A stretch of DNA of 64,000 nucleotides from Corynebacterium pacaense (lineage in GTDB: Bacteria; Actinomycetota; Actinomycetes; Mycobacteriales; Mycobacteriaceae). Made by a program: the position numbers and the translations under genes. The stretch is taken from positions 1 to 64,000 of the forward strand of contig NZ_LT821240.1 of NCBI RefSeq assembly GCF_900169525.1. Reading direction: 5' to 3'. The notes beneath the pieces were generated by a model, which was given only the letters and a program-made list of their open reading frames with translations, made no database searches and was not told the origin of the DNA. This document shows, piece after piece, positions 8,647 to 18,781 of the stretch. Every line of letters begins with the position of its first letter. Position 1 is the first letter of the stretch.

Positions 8647-9606
8647 ATGAGCAAGAAGGCAATTCTGGATCTGGACACGGGCATCGATGACGCCCTCGCA
8701 CTGGCCTATGCGCTGGGTTCTCCCGAGCTGGAGGTCATCGGTATCACCGCAACCTACGGCAACGTCCTCGTGGAGACCGGCGCGGCCAACGACCTGGCGC
8801 TGCTCGACCTGTTCGGCGCCGGGGACGTCCCGGTCTACCTGGGTGAGCCGCACGCGAGCACCCGCAGCGGCTTCGAGGTCCTGGAGATCTCCGCGTTCAT
8901 CCACGGAGAGAACGGAATCGGTGGGGTCGAACTCGCCCCCTCCGGCTCCGAGCCGCGTCAGGGTGCGGTTGACTTCCTCATCGAATCCGTGCGGGAGCAC
9001 GGCGACGACCTTGTGATCATCGCCACCGGCCCGATGACCAACCTCGCTGCGGCCGCAGCGAAGGATCCCGACTTCGTGGACGCCGCGAGGATCGTGATCA
9101 TGGGAGGTGCGCTCACCGTTCCCGGCAATGTCAGCCCCTGGGCGGAGGCCAACATCAACCAGGATCCCGATGCCGCCAACGACTTGTTCCGTTCCGGGGC
9201 CGATGTCACCATGATCGGCCTCGATGTGACCCTGCAGACACTGTTGACCAGGGAGCACACCGCGCAGTGGCGAGAGCTGGGCACTCCGGCGGCGCTCGCG
9301 CTCGCGGACATGACCGACTACTACATCAAGGCCTATGAAACCACGGCCCCGCATCTGGGTGGGTGTGGCCTCCACGATCCGCTCGCCGTCGGGGTCGCGG
9401 TCGATCCGAGCCTGGTCACCCTGCTCCCTATCAACCTCAAGGTGGATGTGGAGGGGCCGACGCGCGGGCGCACCATCGGCGACGAGGAGCGTCTCAACGA
9501 TGCCCACCGCACCTCGCGTGCCGCTGTCGCGGTCGATGTGGATCGTTTCCTCACCGAGTTCATGAGGAGGATCGGCAACGTCGCGCGGGGGGCCGTGACC
9601 ACCTAG
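8647..9606 (+). CDS. iunH: Inosine-uridine preferring nucleoside hydrolase
   Basis: Members of this family cleave the N-glycosidic bond of purine or pyrimidine ribonucleosides for salvage. The 319 residue product starts MSKKAILDLDTGIDDALALA, a variant of the Ca-binding DTDxGxDD motif in which the second position is Leu. It also has GMTN/GGALTVPGN-type segments near residues 130-165 and a late GGCGLHDPLAV segment with the conserved Asp. The ATG at 8647 is chosen because the family motif begins at residue 8; the upstream in-frame TTG at 8626 adds no conserved residues. Substrate preference cannot be deduced. The same gene lies between ribF and rpsO in C. glutamicum. Confidence 0.88.
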   Translation: MSKKAILDLDTGIDDALALAYALGSPELEVIGITATYGNVLVETGAANDLALLDLFGAGDVPVYLGEPHASTRSGFEVLEISAFIHGENGIGGVELAPSGSEPRQGAVDFLIESVREHGDDLVIIATGPMTNLAAAAAKDPDFVDAARIVIMGGALTVPGNVSPWAEANINQDPDAANDLFRSGADVTMIGLDVTLQTLLTREHTAQWRELGTPAALALADMTDYYIKAYETTAPHLGGCGLHDPLAVGVAVDPSLVTLLPINLKVDVEGPTRGRTIGDEERLNDAHRTSRAAVAVDVDRFLTEFMRRIGNVARGAVTT

Positions 9607-9666
9607 CTCATCATCTCCCACGGGCCAGCGAAGTGGTGCCTTTTGGGTGCTCAGGGCCGGAGGTGG

Positions 9667-9780
9667 TAAAGTAACTGACGGTTTTGCGACTGCGGTCCGC
9701 AGCAGTTGCACGGCGACGAACCCGCACCTGGGTGCGGGTGGAACATTTCTTGCGGACTGAAATAACTCTAGGAGAACCCC
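9667..9780 (+). promoter_or_regulatory. rpsO promoter and structured leader
   Basis: A -10-like TAAAGT at 9667-9672 precedes a leader of about 100 bases. The leader holds two perfect small hairpins: CTGCGG/CCGCAG around 9690-9702, and ACCCGCAC (9720-9727) paired with GTGCGGGT (9732-9739) over a four base loop. The ribosome-binding site AGGAG lies at about 9770. Leaders of S15 genes often bind S15 itself; that role here is inference. Confidence 0.45.
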
Positions 9781-10050
9781 ATGGCTCTGACTTCCGAGCA
9801 GAAGAAGTCCATCCTGTCCGAGTACGGCCTTCACGAGACCGATACCGGCTCCCCCGAGGCGCAGGTGGCCATGCTCACCTTCCGCATCAATAGCCTGACC
9901 GAGCACCTGAAGTCCCACAAGCACGACCACCACTCACGTCGTGGCCTGCTGCTTCTGGTTGGTCGCCGTCGTGGCCTGCTCAAGTACCTGGCCGACAACA
10001 ACGTCGACCGCTACCGTGATCTGATCGCACGCCTCGGCCTGCGTCGATAA
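9781..10050 (+). CDS. rpsO: 30S ribosomal protein S15
   Basis: S15 binds the three-way junction of 16S rRNA early in assembly of the small-subunit platform. The 89 residue product has full normal length, with the family core [21 protein letters not shown] (about residues 21-41) and the C-terminal [12 protein letters not shown]. The ATG follows AGGAGAACCCC. It is followed by a strong intrinsic terminator and then pnp, the classical rpsO-pnp arrangement. Confidence 0.98.
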   Translation: MALTSEQKKSILSEYGLHETDTGSPEAQVAMLTFRINSLTEHLKSHKHDHHSRRGLLLLVGRRRGLLKYLADNNVDRYRDLIARLGLRR

Positions 10051-10060
10051 TTCACAGCAG

Positions 10061-10107
10061 AACAGACAACCGCCCTCTCCCTCCGGGAAGGGCGGTTGTC
10101 TGTTTTT
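10061..10107 (+). terminator. Rho-independent terminator of rpsO
   Basis: A perfect 15 bp stem, 10061-10075 with 10090-10104, continues into an inner TCCC/GGGA pairing and is followed by a run of five T. It is the best canonical terminator in the window and limits read-through from rpsO into pnp. Confidence 0.92.
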
Positions 10108-10244
10108 CCGGGGAGCGCGGTAGCGCTTCGACTCGGGTAACGCGCGGATAGCTGATAGAATGGCCCCCGTTGCAAAACACACCGGATATTCGACGGCACC
10201 GACGATCGTCGAGCAGAACTAAACGAGAGGAGAACTATTCGCTT

Positions 10245-12506
10245 ATGAGCGATGTTCAGTATTTCGAGGACACCGATTTCGGCCTGACAGAAGCCGTGGC
10301 CACCATCGACAACGGTGACTTCGGAACCCGCACCATCCGTTTTGAGACCGGCCAGCTCGCACGTCAGGCCGATGGTGCAGTGACCACCTATCTTGATGAT
10401 GACACGATGCTGCTGGCAACCACCACCGCATCCAACCAGCCCCGGGAGGGCCTGGACTTCTTCCCCCTGACCGTCGATGTGGAAGAGCGCATGTACGCCG
10501 CCGGTCGCATCCCCGGTTCATTCTTCCGCCGTGAGGGTCGACCCTCCACCGAGGCCATCCTGGCCTGCCGCCTCATCGACCGCCCGCTGCGACCGACCTT
10601 CGTCAAGGGTCTTCGCAATGAGGTCCAGATTGTGATCACCGTACTCTCGGTCGATCCCAAGGATTACTACGATGTCCTTGCGATCAACGGCGCCTCGGCG
10701 GCCACCCGCATCTCAGGCCTGCCGGTCTCCGGCGCGGTCGGCGGTGTCCGCATGGCACTGGTTGTGGACGAGAAGCACCCGGAGGGGCAGTGGGTCGCCT
10801 TCCCCACGGCCGACCAGCACGCCCAGTCCGTGTTTGAACTCGTCGTCGCCGGTCGTCTGGTGCAGCGCAAGCAGGGACGCAAGACCGTCAACGACGTCGC
10901 CGTGATGATGGTGGAGGCGGGTGCCTCCGAGACCGTCGTCGAGCGGATCGCGGAAGGCGCTCCGGCGCCCACCGAGGCGATCGTCTCGCAGGGACTCGAG
11001 GCTGCCAAGCCCTTCATCGAGATTCTCTGCCGTGCGCAGGAGGGCCTGGCACAGCGTGTGGCCAAGGAGCCCAGGCAGTTCCCCCTGTTCCCGGCATTCA
11101 CCGATGAGGTTTTTGCCGCCGTCGAGCGCAAAGCGAGCAAGAAGCTCGCCAAGCTGCTGACCATCAAGGGTAAGCAGGAGCGTGACGACGCCACCAATGA
11201 GTACATGGCACAGATCGAAGCGGAGCTTCGTGGACAGTTCCTGTCCGAGTACGAGTCGGCGGAGACGGCCTCCAAGGAGATCCGTGCGGCCTTCAACACC
11301 GTGATGAAGCAGATTGTGCGCCGGATGATCCTCACCGACCACTTCCGCATCGATGGTCGCGGCACCACCGATATCCGCGACCTCGGCGTGGAGGTCGAAC
11401 TGATCCCGCGCGCCCACGGCTCCTCACTCTTCGAGCGCGGCGAGACCCAGATCCTCGGCGTGACCACCCTGGACATGCTGAAGATGGAGCAGCAGATCGA
11501 CTCCCTGTCGCCGGTGGATTCCAAGCGGTACATGCACCACTACAACTTCCCGCCGTACTCCACGGGTGAGACCGGCCGCGTCGGTTCCCCCAAGCGACGC
11601 GAGATCGGTCACGGCGCACTCGCCGAGCGGGCCGTCCTTCCGGTGATCCCCTCCCGCGAGGACTTCCCCTATTCGATCCGTCAGGTCTCCGAGGCACTGG
11701 GTTCCAACGGTTCTACCTCCATGGGGTCCGTCTGCGCCTCGGTGCTCTCGCTGTACAACGCCGGCGTGCCATTGAAGGCTCCGGTCGCAGGTATCGCCAT
11801 GGGGCTCGTTTCCGGTGAGGTGGACGGCAAGACCGAGTATGTCGCACTGACCGATATCCTCGGCGCCGAGGACGCCTTCGGCGACATGGACTTCAAGGTC
11901 GCGGGCACCGCCGATTTCATTACCGCACTGCAGCTGGACACCAAGCTCGACGGCATCCCCTCCTCGGTCCTCTCCGACGCTCTGGATCAGGCCCGTGATG
12001 CCCGCATCACCATCCTGCAGACGATGGCGGAGGTCATCGACGGCCCCGATGAGATGAGCGAGTTCGCACCGCGTATCACCACCGTGTCCATCCCCGTGTC
12101 CAAGATCGGCGAACTGATCGGACCCAAGGGCAAGAACATCAACGCCCTCACCGAGGAGACCGGAGCGAACATCTCCATCGAGGATGATGGAACCGTGTTC
12201 ATCTCCGCCTCCTCCGGGGAGGCCGCGGAGGCCGCGATAGAAAAGATCAACGCGCTGGCCAATCCCCAGCTGCCGAAGGTCGGGGAGCGATTCCTCGGGA
12301 CCGTGGTCAAGACCACCGCCTTCGGTGCCTTCGTGTCGCTTCTGCCCGGTAGGGACGGACTCGTCCACATCTCCAAACTCGGTGATGGTCGCCGGGTGGA
12401 GAAGGTCGAGGACGTGGTCAAGGTCGGTGACAAGATCCAGGTTGAGATCGCTGACATCGACAACCGCGGGAAGATCTCCCTCGTCCCGGTTGTCGAGGAG
12501 GACTAG
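10245..12506 (+). CDS. pnp: Polyribonucleotide nucleotidyltransferase (PNPase / GpsI)
   Basis: PNPase is the phosphorolytic 3'-5' exoribonuclease; in actinobacteria it is also called guanosine pentaphosphate synthetase (gpsI). The 753 residue product has two RNase PH domains joined by a helical domain, a KH domain near residues 612-670 ([15 protein letters not shown]) and an S1 domain near 680-745 ([18 protein letters not shown]). The phosphate-binding [11 protein letters not shown] and [11 protein letters not shown] motifs of the second core are intact. The ATG at 10245 is preceded by GAGAGGAGAAC; open sequence from 10170 is upstream region. Confidence 0.97.
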   Translation: MSDVQYFEDTDFGLTEAVATIDNGDFGTRTIRFETGQLARQADGAVTTYLDDDTMLLATTTASNQPREGLDFFPLTVDVEERMYAAGRIPGSFFRREGRPSTEAILACRLIDRPLRPTFVKGLRNEVQIVITVLSVDPKDYYDVLAINGASAATRISGLPVSGAVGGVRMALVVDEKHPEGQWVAFPTADQHAQSVFELVVAGRLVQRKQGRKTVNDVAVMMVEAGASETVVERIAEGAPAPTEAIVSQGLEAAKPFIEILCRAQEGLAQRVAKEPRQFPLFPAFTDEVFAAVERKASKKLAKLLTIKGKQERDDATNEYMAQIEAELRGQFLSEYESAETASKEIRAAFNTVMKQIVRRMILTDHFRIDGRGTTDIRDLGVEVELIPRAHGSSLFERGETQILGVTTLDMLKMEQQIDSLSPVDSKRYMHHYNFPPYSTGETGRVGSPKRREIGHGALAERAVLPVIPSREDFPYSIRQVSEALGSNGSTSMGSVCASVLSLYNAGVPLKAPVAGIAMGLVSGEVDGKTEYVALTDILGAEDAFGDMDFKVAGTADFITALQLDTKLDGIPSSVLSDALDQARDARITILQTMAEVIDGPDEMSEFAPRITTVSIPVSKIGELIGPKGKNINALTEETGANISIEDDGTVFISASSGEAAEAAIEKINALANPQLPKVGERFLGTVVKTTAFGAFVSLLPGRDGLVHISKLGDGRRVEKVEDVVKVGDKIQVEIADIDNRGKISLVPVVEED

Positions 12507-12544
12507 GGGAATCCGGCCCCCGGTCACTGCCCGGTGGTCACTGT

Positions 12545-13189
12545 TCAGCCCCTGCGATCGACGATGTCGATGACCACCCTGGTCGGATCCTTGAGCAGGG
12601 TGACCGAATAGTCGGCCGGGGTTCCGGTGATACCGATGACCACCTGGGCCCGGGCCTCAAAAATGCTGGTCAAAGCAACCTCTTCGACGATGCCCGACCC
12701 GGGGAGGTTTCCGATGTCCATACCGGGTTCAAGGGCGTCATCCGGGTAGGCGATCCCCTCGATGCCGATATCGAGGAAGGATTCTCCCGCCACATCTACG
12801 GGAAGACCGGAGGCCTGCTGCAGGGGTTCATCGGTGTAGGTGGTCCACCAGCCGGGTGTTCCGCTGCCGGCGACATCGACCACCACTCTGGTGAAGCCCT
12901 CGTGACCCGCGACCCGGATCCCGGTGATAGACATGTCGTTCATCCCGGAGGGGACCTGTTGCTTGTCCTGGAGGTCCGGTGAACCCAGGGGTGGCACGGG
13001 TTTCGCCGTCTCGGTTGGGGAAGGTGTTGTGGGAGCTGCCGAGGACGAGGCGTTGGCGGTGGCCGTCGTCGTTGTCGTCGATGGGCTGGAATCTGCATCC
13101 TCCTGGCCCTGACCGCCCCCCGCGCAGGCGTTGAGCAGCATAACGACGGAAACCAACGACACTCCGAGGAATATTCGTGTGGCTCTCAT
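12545..13189 (-). CDS. Lipoprotein with AMIN-like domain
   Basis: The 214 residue product has a lipoprotein signal: Arg-rich start, hydrophobic stretch, and lipobox LLNAC with Cys at residue 22. A Ser/Thr/Ala-rich linker to about residue 60 leads to a globular beta-rich domain with paired motifs (ITGIRVAGHEGFTRVVVDVAG) of the AMIN-like type found in secreted actinobacterial proteins. It should be anchored to the outer face of the membrane; its ligand is unknown. It converges with pnp, 38 bases separating the two stop codons, and is divergent from dapB. Confidence 0.75.
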   Translation of the reverse strand: MRATRIFLGVSLVSVVMLLNACAGGGQGQEDADSSPSTTTTTATANASSSAAPTTPSPTETAKPVPPLGSPDLQDKQQVPSGMNDMSITGIRVAGHEGFTRVVVDVAGSGTPGWWTTYTDEPLQQASGLPVDVAGESFLDIGIEGIAYPDDALEPGMDIGNLPGSGIVEEVALTSIFEARAQVVIGITGTPADYSVTLLKDPTRVVIDIVDRRG

Positions 13190-13308
13190 ATCTGCAGCCT
13201 ATCGGCCATCCGCCGTCCCGAACAGTGGGTGGGAACGGAATGTGGCCCAATTGTGATGGCGGGGATACCGCATCGGCGTCGCTGTGCATCGAGGTGTCAG
13301 GGAGTGTC

Positions 13309-13314
13309 TATGCT
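13309..13314 (+). promoter_or_regulatory. Candidate -10 of dapB
   Basis: TATGCT lies 43 bases before the dapB ATG. This gives a leader of about 37 bases that includes the ribosome-binding site AAAGGAG at about 13345-13351. Confidence 0.5.
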
Positions 13315-13357
13315 AGGTGGAGGCACATGAACGGGCTGTTGATTAAAGGAGCTGTAG

Positions 13358-14104
<747 letters not shown>

Positions 14105-14152
14105 CGCCGCGGGCCAGAAGAAGAACCGAGTATTCCAAGGAGCAGATTCAGC

Positions 14153-14905
14153 GTGGCAGAACCGGTCGAACTCAGCGTGGACATGATTGCGTGCACGGCC
14201 TTCACCCCGCCTCCGTCGGTGGACTGGACCACCGACGCCACCGGGGCGGAAGCCCTGGTGGAATTCGCGGGGCGGGCGTGTTACGAGACCTTCGACAAAC
14301 CGAATCCCCGGACCGCATCCAATGCGGCCTATATCCGGCACATCATGGAGGTCGGTCACATGGCTCTGCTCGAGCACGCGAGCGCGACGATGTACCTGCG
14401 CGGCATTTCGCGTTCCGCCTCCCATGAGCTGATCCGGCACCGTCACTTCTCCTTCTCCCAGCTGTCGCAGCGTTTCGTCCACACCGGGCAGCCGGAGGTG
14501 ATCATTCCCGATTTGATCGCCGAGGATGAGGAGCTGCGCGAGATGTTCCTGCGAACGATGGATGAAACCCGTTTCGCCTACAATGAACTGCTCGCGGCTC
14601 TCGAAGAGAAGCTCGCCGGGGAACCCAACGCACTTCTGCGCAAGAAGCAGGCGCGCCAGGCGGCGAGGGCGGTCCTGCCTAACGCCACGGAATCGCGCAT
14701 CGTCGTCAGTGGAAACTTCCGCTCGTGGCGGCACTTCATCGGCATGCGCGCCAGCGAGCACGCCGATGTGGAGATCCGTGCCGTCGCGGTCGCCTGTCTG
14801 GAGAAACTGAAGGAATCCGCACCCGTGGTCTTCGGGGATTTCGAGATTGAGGTACTGCCGGACGGCTCACGGATGGCAACCAGCCCGTACGTGACCGATT
14901 TCTAG
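14153..14905 (+). CDS. thyX: Flavin-dependent thymidylate synthase
   Basis: ThyX methylates dUMP to dTMP using FAD and methylene-tetrahydrofolate, independently of ThyA. The 250 residue product carries the diagnostic RHR-x7-S motif at residues 95-105, with the FAD-binding [14 protein letters not shown] context, and the late RHFIGMR segment. The start is GTG at 14153 with CCAAGGAGCAG upstream. Its place between dapB and dapA is the known corynebacterial and mycobacterial arrangement. Confidence 0.97.
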   Translation: MAEPVELSVDMIACTAFTPPPSVDWTTDATGAEALVEFAGRACYETFDKPNPRTASNAAYIRHIMEVGHMALLEHASATMYLRGISRSASHELIRHRHFSFSQLSQRFVHTGQPEVIIPDLIAEDEELREMFLRTMDETRFAYNELLAALEEKLAGEPNALLRKKQARQAARAVLPNATESRIVVSGNFRSWRHFIGMRASEHADVEIRAVAVACLEKLKESAPVVFGDFEIEVLPDGSRMATSPYVTDF

Positions 14906-14975
14906 AAAGCCCGGTTTTCAGCGAATCTGAGTAAAGGAAGCTCACCATTAGTGGGGTAGGTGAGCCCGAATGTAG

Positions 14976-15905
<930 letters not shown>

Positions 15906-15907
15906 AT

Positions 15908-18013
15908 ATGAATGAATCCCGCAATCGCGCCCGGAAGGTCACCCGCAAGGCCGGCCCACCGGAGGCCGGCCAGGACGCACACGTGGAAACTCCGGTTTTC
16001 CAGGCGCCCGAGGTATCGGCCGTCCAGGGATCGGAAGACGTGCAGGCCACCGGGAACGACAACCGGGACTCCACATCCGAGGACTCGGCCAAGTCCGGAA
16101 GCGGCAACCGCACCCGCAGTAATTCCAACCGCCGGGGCGGTCGCAACCGCCGCGGAGCCGGAAACGGCGGACAGGGCGGACACGGTGGCCAAGGTGGCCA
16201 GGGCAACGGTCATACAAGTGGAAACCAGGGTCGCGGCCGGCGCAACGTGGTCAAGTCCATGCAGGGCGCCGATCTGACCCAGCGTCTGCCCGAGCCGCCG
16301 AAGGCACCCGCAGGTGGACTGCGCATCTACGCACTCGGTGGTATCTCCGAGATCGGCCGTAACATGACCGTCTTCGAGTACAACAATCGTCTGCTCATCG
16401 TCGATGCCGGAGTCTTGTTCCCCTCTTCCGGAGAGCCGGGCGTGGATCTGATCCTGCCCGATTTCGGTCCCATTGAAAACCACCTGCACCGGGTCGAGGC
16501 ACTCGTGGTTACCCACGGGCACGAGGACCACATCGGCGCGATTCCGTGGCTGCTCAAGCTGCGTCATGATCTTCCGATCATCGGTTCCCGCTTCACGCTC
16601 GCGCTCATCGCAGCCAAGTGCAAGGAACACCGTCAGCGTCCCAAGCTGATCGAGGTCAACGAGAAGTCGAACGAGGACCGCGGCCCCTTCAACATCCGTT
16701 TCTGGGCCGTCAACCACTCCATTCCGGACTGCCTCGGCCTCGCCATCAAGACCGGTGCCGGCTTGGTCATCCACACCGGTGACATCAAACTGGACCAGAC
16801 CCCCACGGACGGACGTCCCACCGACCTTCCCGCCCTCTCCCGCTTCGGCGACGAGGGTGTGGACCTGATGCTGTGCGATTCCACCAACGCCACCACCCCG
16901 GGCGTCTCCGGTTCCGAGGCCGAGGTGGCCCCGACGCTCAAGCGCCTGGTCACCGAGGCGAAGCAGCGCGTGATCATCGCGTCCTTCGCCTCCAACGTCT
17001 ACCGGGTCCAGGCTGCCGTCGACGCCGCCGTGGCGGCCAACCGCAAGGTTGCCTTTAACGGCCGTTCGATGATCCGTAACATGGAGATCGCGGAGAAACT
17101 GGGCTACCTCAAGGCGCCGCGCGGCACGATCGTATCCATGGATGACGCCGCCCGGCTCGCACCGCACAAGGTGGTTCTGATCACCACCGGTACCCAGGGC
17201 GAGCCCATGGCGGCGCTGTCGCGCATGGCACGCCGCGAACACCGCCAGATCACCGTCCGTGACGGCGACCTGATCATTCTGTCCTCATCGCTGGTCCCCG
17301 GCAATGAGGAGGCGGTGTTCGGAGTGATCAACATGCTCGCCCAGATTGGCGCGACCGTGGTCACCGGACGGGATGCGAAGGTGCACACCTCCGGCCACGG
17401 CTACGCCGGTGAGCTGCTCTTCCTCTACAACGCCGCACGTCCGAAGAACGCCATGCCGGTCCACGGCGAATGGCGCCACCTGCGGGCGAACAAGGAACTG
17501 GCGATCTCCACCGGAGTCAACCGGGAGAACGTTGTTCTCGCGCAGAACGGCGTGGTGGTGGATCTGGTCAACGGTCGCGCATCGGTCGTCGGTCAGATCG
17601 CCGTGGGTAACCTTTACGTCGACGGCGTCACCATGGGTGACATCGACGCTGATATTCTCGCCGACCGCACCTCCCTCGGTGAGGGTGGACTGATCTCGAT
17701 CACCGCCGTCATCGATAACCGTACCGGCCGACTGCTCGAGCGTCCCCGCGTGGAGACCACGGGATTCTCCGAGGACTCCAAGGCGATGATGCCCGAGGTC
17801 ACGGAACTGGCCGAGGTCACCATGAACGATCTCGCCGCCGAAGGGGAGAATGACCCCTACCGCATGGTGCAGCAGCTGCGCCGCAAGCTGTCGCGTTTCG
17901 TCGAGCAGAAGTGGAAGCGCCAGCCGGTGATCATGCCCACCGTCATCCCGATGACCGCCGACAACGCAAGCATCGATGATGATGATGTGCGCGCCTCGAG
18001 GGAATCCCTCTAG
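15908..18013 (+). CDS. rnj: Ribonuclease J
   Basis: RNase J is a beta-lactamase-fold nuclease with 5'-3' exo- and endonuclease activity, used in rRNA maturation and mRNA decay. The 701 residue product has a disordered N-terminal extension of about 130 residues rich in Arg, Gly and Asn. Then comes the catalytic core with HGHEDH (about residues 201-206), the beta-CASP domain and a C-terminal domain. The extension is typical of corynebacterial RNase J and could bind RNA or partners; that is inference. The gene is directly downstream of dapA, as in mycobacteria (Rv2752c). Confidence 0.95.
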   Translation: MNESRNRARKVTRKAGPPEAGQDAHVETPVFQAPEVSAVQGSEDVQATGNDNRDSTSEDSAKSGSGNRTRSNSNRRGGRNRRGAGNGGQGGHGGQGGQGNGHTSGNQGRGRRNVVKSMQGADLTQRLPEPPKAPAGGLRIYALGGISEIGRNMTVFEYNNRLLIVDAGVLFPSSGEPGVDLILPDFGPIENHLHRVEALVVTHGHEDHIGAIPWLLKLRHDLPIIGSRFTLALIAAKCKEHRQRPKLIEVNEKSNEDRGPFNIRFWAVNHSIPDCLGLAIKTGAGLVIHTGDIKLDQTPTDGRPTDLPALSRFGDEGVDLMLCDSTNATTPGVSGSEAEVAPTLKRLVTEAKQRVIIASFASNVYRVQAAVDAAVAANRKVAFNGRSMIRNMEIAEKLGYLKAPRGTIVSMDDAARLAPHKVVLITTGTQGEPMAALSRMARREHRQITVRDGDLIILSSSLVPGNEEAVFGVINMLAQIGATVVTGRDAKVHTSGHGYAGELLFLYNAARPKNAMPVHGEWRHLRANKELAISTGVNRENVVLAQNGVVVDLVNGRASVVGQIAVGNLYVDGVTMGDIDADILADRTSLGEGGLISITAVIDNRTGRLLERPRVETTGFSEDSKAMMPEVTELAEVTMNDLAAEGENDPYRMVQQLRRKLSRFVEQKWKRQPVIMPTVIPMTADNASIDDDDVRASRESL

Positions 18014-18034
18014 GGATTTTCACATCGGGTCGAC

Positions 18035-18081
18035 ATGGACCCCAGCCACGGGCCGACTTTTCGGCCTAGGCTGGGGTCCAT
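18035..18081. terminator. Two-tier hairpin between rnj and the next gene
   Basis: Arms 18035-18047 and 18069-18081 are a perfect 13 bp inverted repeat. Inside, 18051-18056 pairs with 18061-18066 over the loop CTTT, with a small internal mismatch (ACG against TA). It probably terminates rnj. Its right arm contains the last four bases of the -10 and ends on the AT of the start codon of the following gene. Confidence 0.75.
18067..18072 (+). promoter_or_regulatory. -10 element of the TIGR03085-type gene
   Basis: TAGGCT ends seven bases before ATG 18080, with no ribosome-binding site between. A leaderless transcript is predicted. The element overlaps the right arm of the hairpin. Confidence 0.5.
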
Positions 18082-18715
18082 GACTTTTTCCTCCATCGAG
18101 CGTGCCGGGCTGGCGCAGCTCTTTCACCTCAAGGGTCCGGATGCGCCGACGCTGTGCGAGGGGTGGACCACCAGGGATCTCGCCGCGCACCTGTGGGTGC
18201 GTGAGCACCATACCGCCGCGCAGCTGGGGCAGCGGATGGCGGTATTGTCCAACCTCCTGGAAAAGCGCACCGATGAGGCGCTCGCGCGGGACTTTGATGA
18301 ACTCGTCGATGCGTGGGCCGCTGGACCACGGGGACTGAATCCCTGGCGGCTGCTGGATCCGGTGGCGAACTCGTTGGAACATTTCATTCACCATGAGGAT
18401 GTCCGGCGCGGCGGGTGGGCACCCGGGGACCCCGTCGCCTCCAGGGAGCTGCCGAGGGAATATGAACAGATCCTGCACAGGACAATATCTCTCATCGGCT
18501 CGCGGATCCTCGCGCCGACGGTGCCGGTGATCCTGTTACCGGAGGGACTGCCGCGGATCGTCATCGGTGACAAGCCCGGCGTTGCGGAGCACGGGGACGA
18601 CGTTGTGCGTATCGACGCCCCGATGGGCGAACTGGCACTGTGGGTGTGCGGTCGCGATGCGGTCGACGTCGCCGTCTCCGGTTCCGGGGAGGCCATCGTG
18701 CGATCGGGACTCTAA
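18080..18715 (+). CDS. TIGR03085-type putative metal-binding protein (DinB/MDMPI-like fold)
   Basis: The 211 residue product resembles the actinobacterial family related to mycothiol-dependent maleylpyruvate isomerase N-terminal domains. Visible family features are LCEGWTTRDLAAHLWVREH (about residues 27-45) and LEHFIHHEDVRRGGW (about 99-113). Their His residues would form the metal site of a four-helix DinB bundle. No reaction has been assigned that I know of. The ATG at 18080 is chosen from the leaderless promoter; the upstream ATG at 18035 is in the hairpin and adds only 15 non-conserved residues. It sits between rnj and ftsK. Confidence 0.75.
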   Translation: MTFSSIERAGLAQLFHLKGPDAPTLCEGWTTRDLAAHLWVREHHTAAQLGQRMAVLSNLLEKRTDEALARDFDELVDAWAAGPRGLNPWRLLDPVANSLEHFIHHEDVRRGGWAPGDPVASRELPREYEQILHRTISLIGSRILAPTVPVILLPEGLPRIVIGDKPGVAEHGDDVVRIDAPMGELALWVCGRDAVDVAVSGSGEAIVRSGL

Positions 18716-18768
18716 GAATTCTGGAACTTCCCGCGTGGGGCAGCTGTGAATAGTGTGGTTCAAGCGAC

Positions 18769-18774
18769 TAGTGT
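18769..18774 (+). promoter_or_regulatory. -10 element of ftsK
   Basis: TAGTGT ends seven bases before ATG 18782 without a Shine-Dalgarno sequence. This supports 18782 rather than the in-frame GTG at 18746 as the start. Confidence 0.45.
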
Positions 18775-18781
18775 TGGGGCC

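Noticed and set aside
7531..9933. An 800 codon open frame on the minus strand opposite ribF, iunH and rpsO
   Set aside because: It lies fully opposite three well-identified genes. High GC with strong third-position bias leaves long antisense frames open; there is no family motif or ribosome-binding site.
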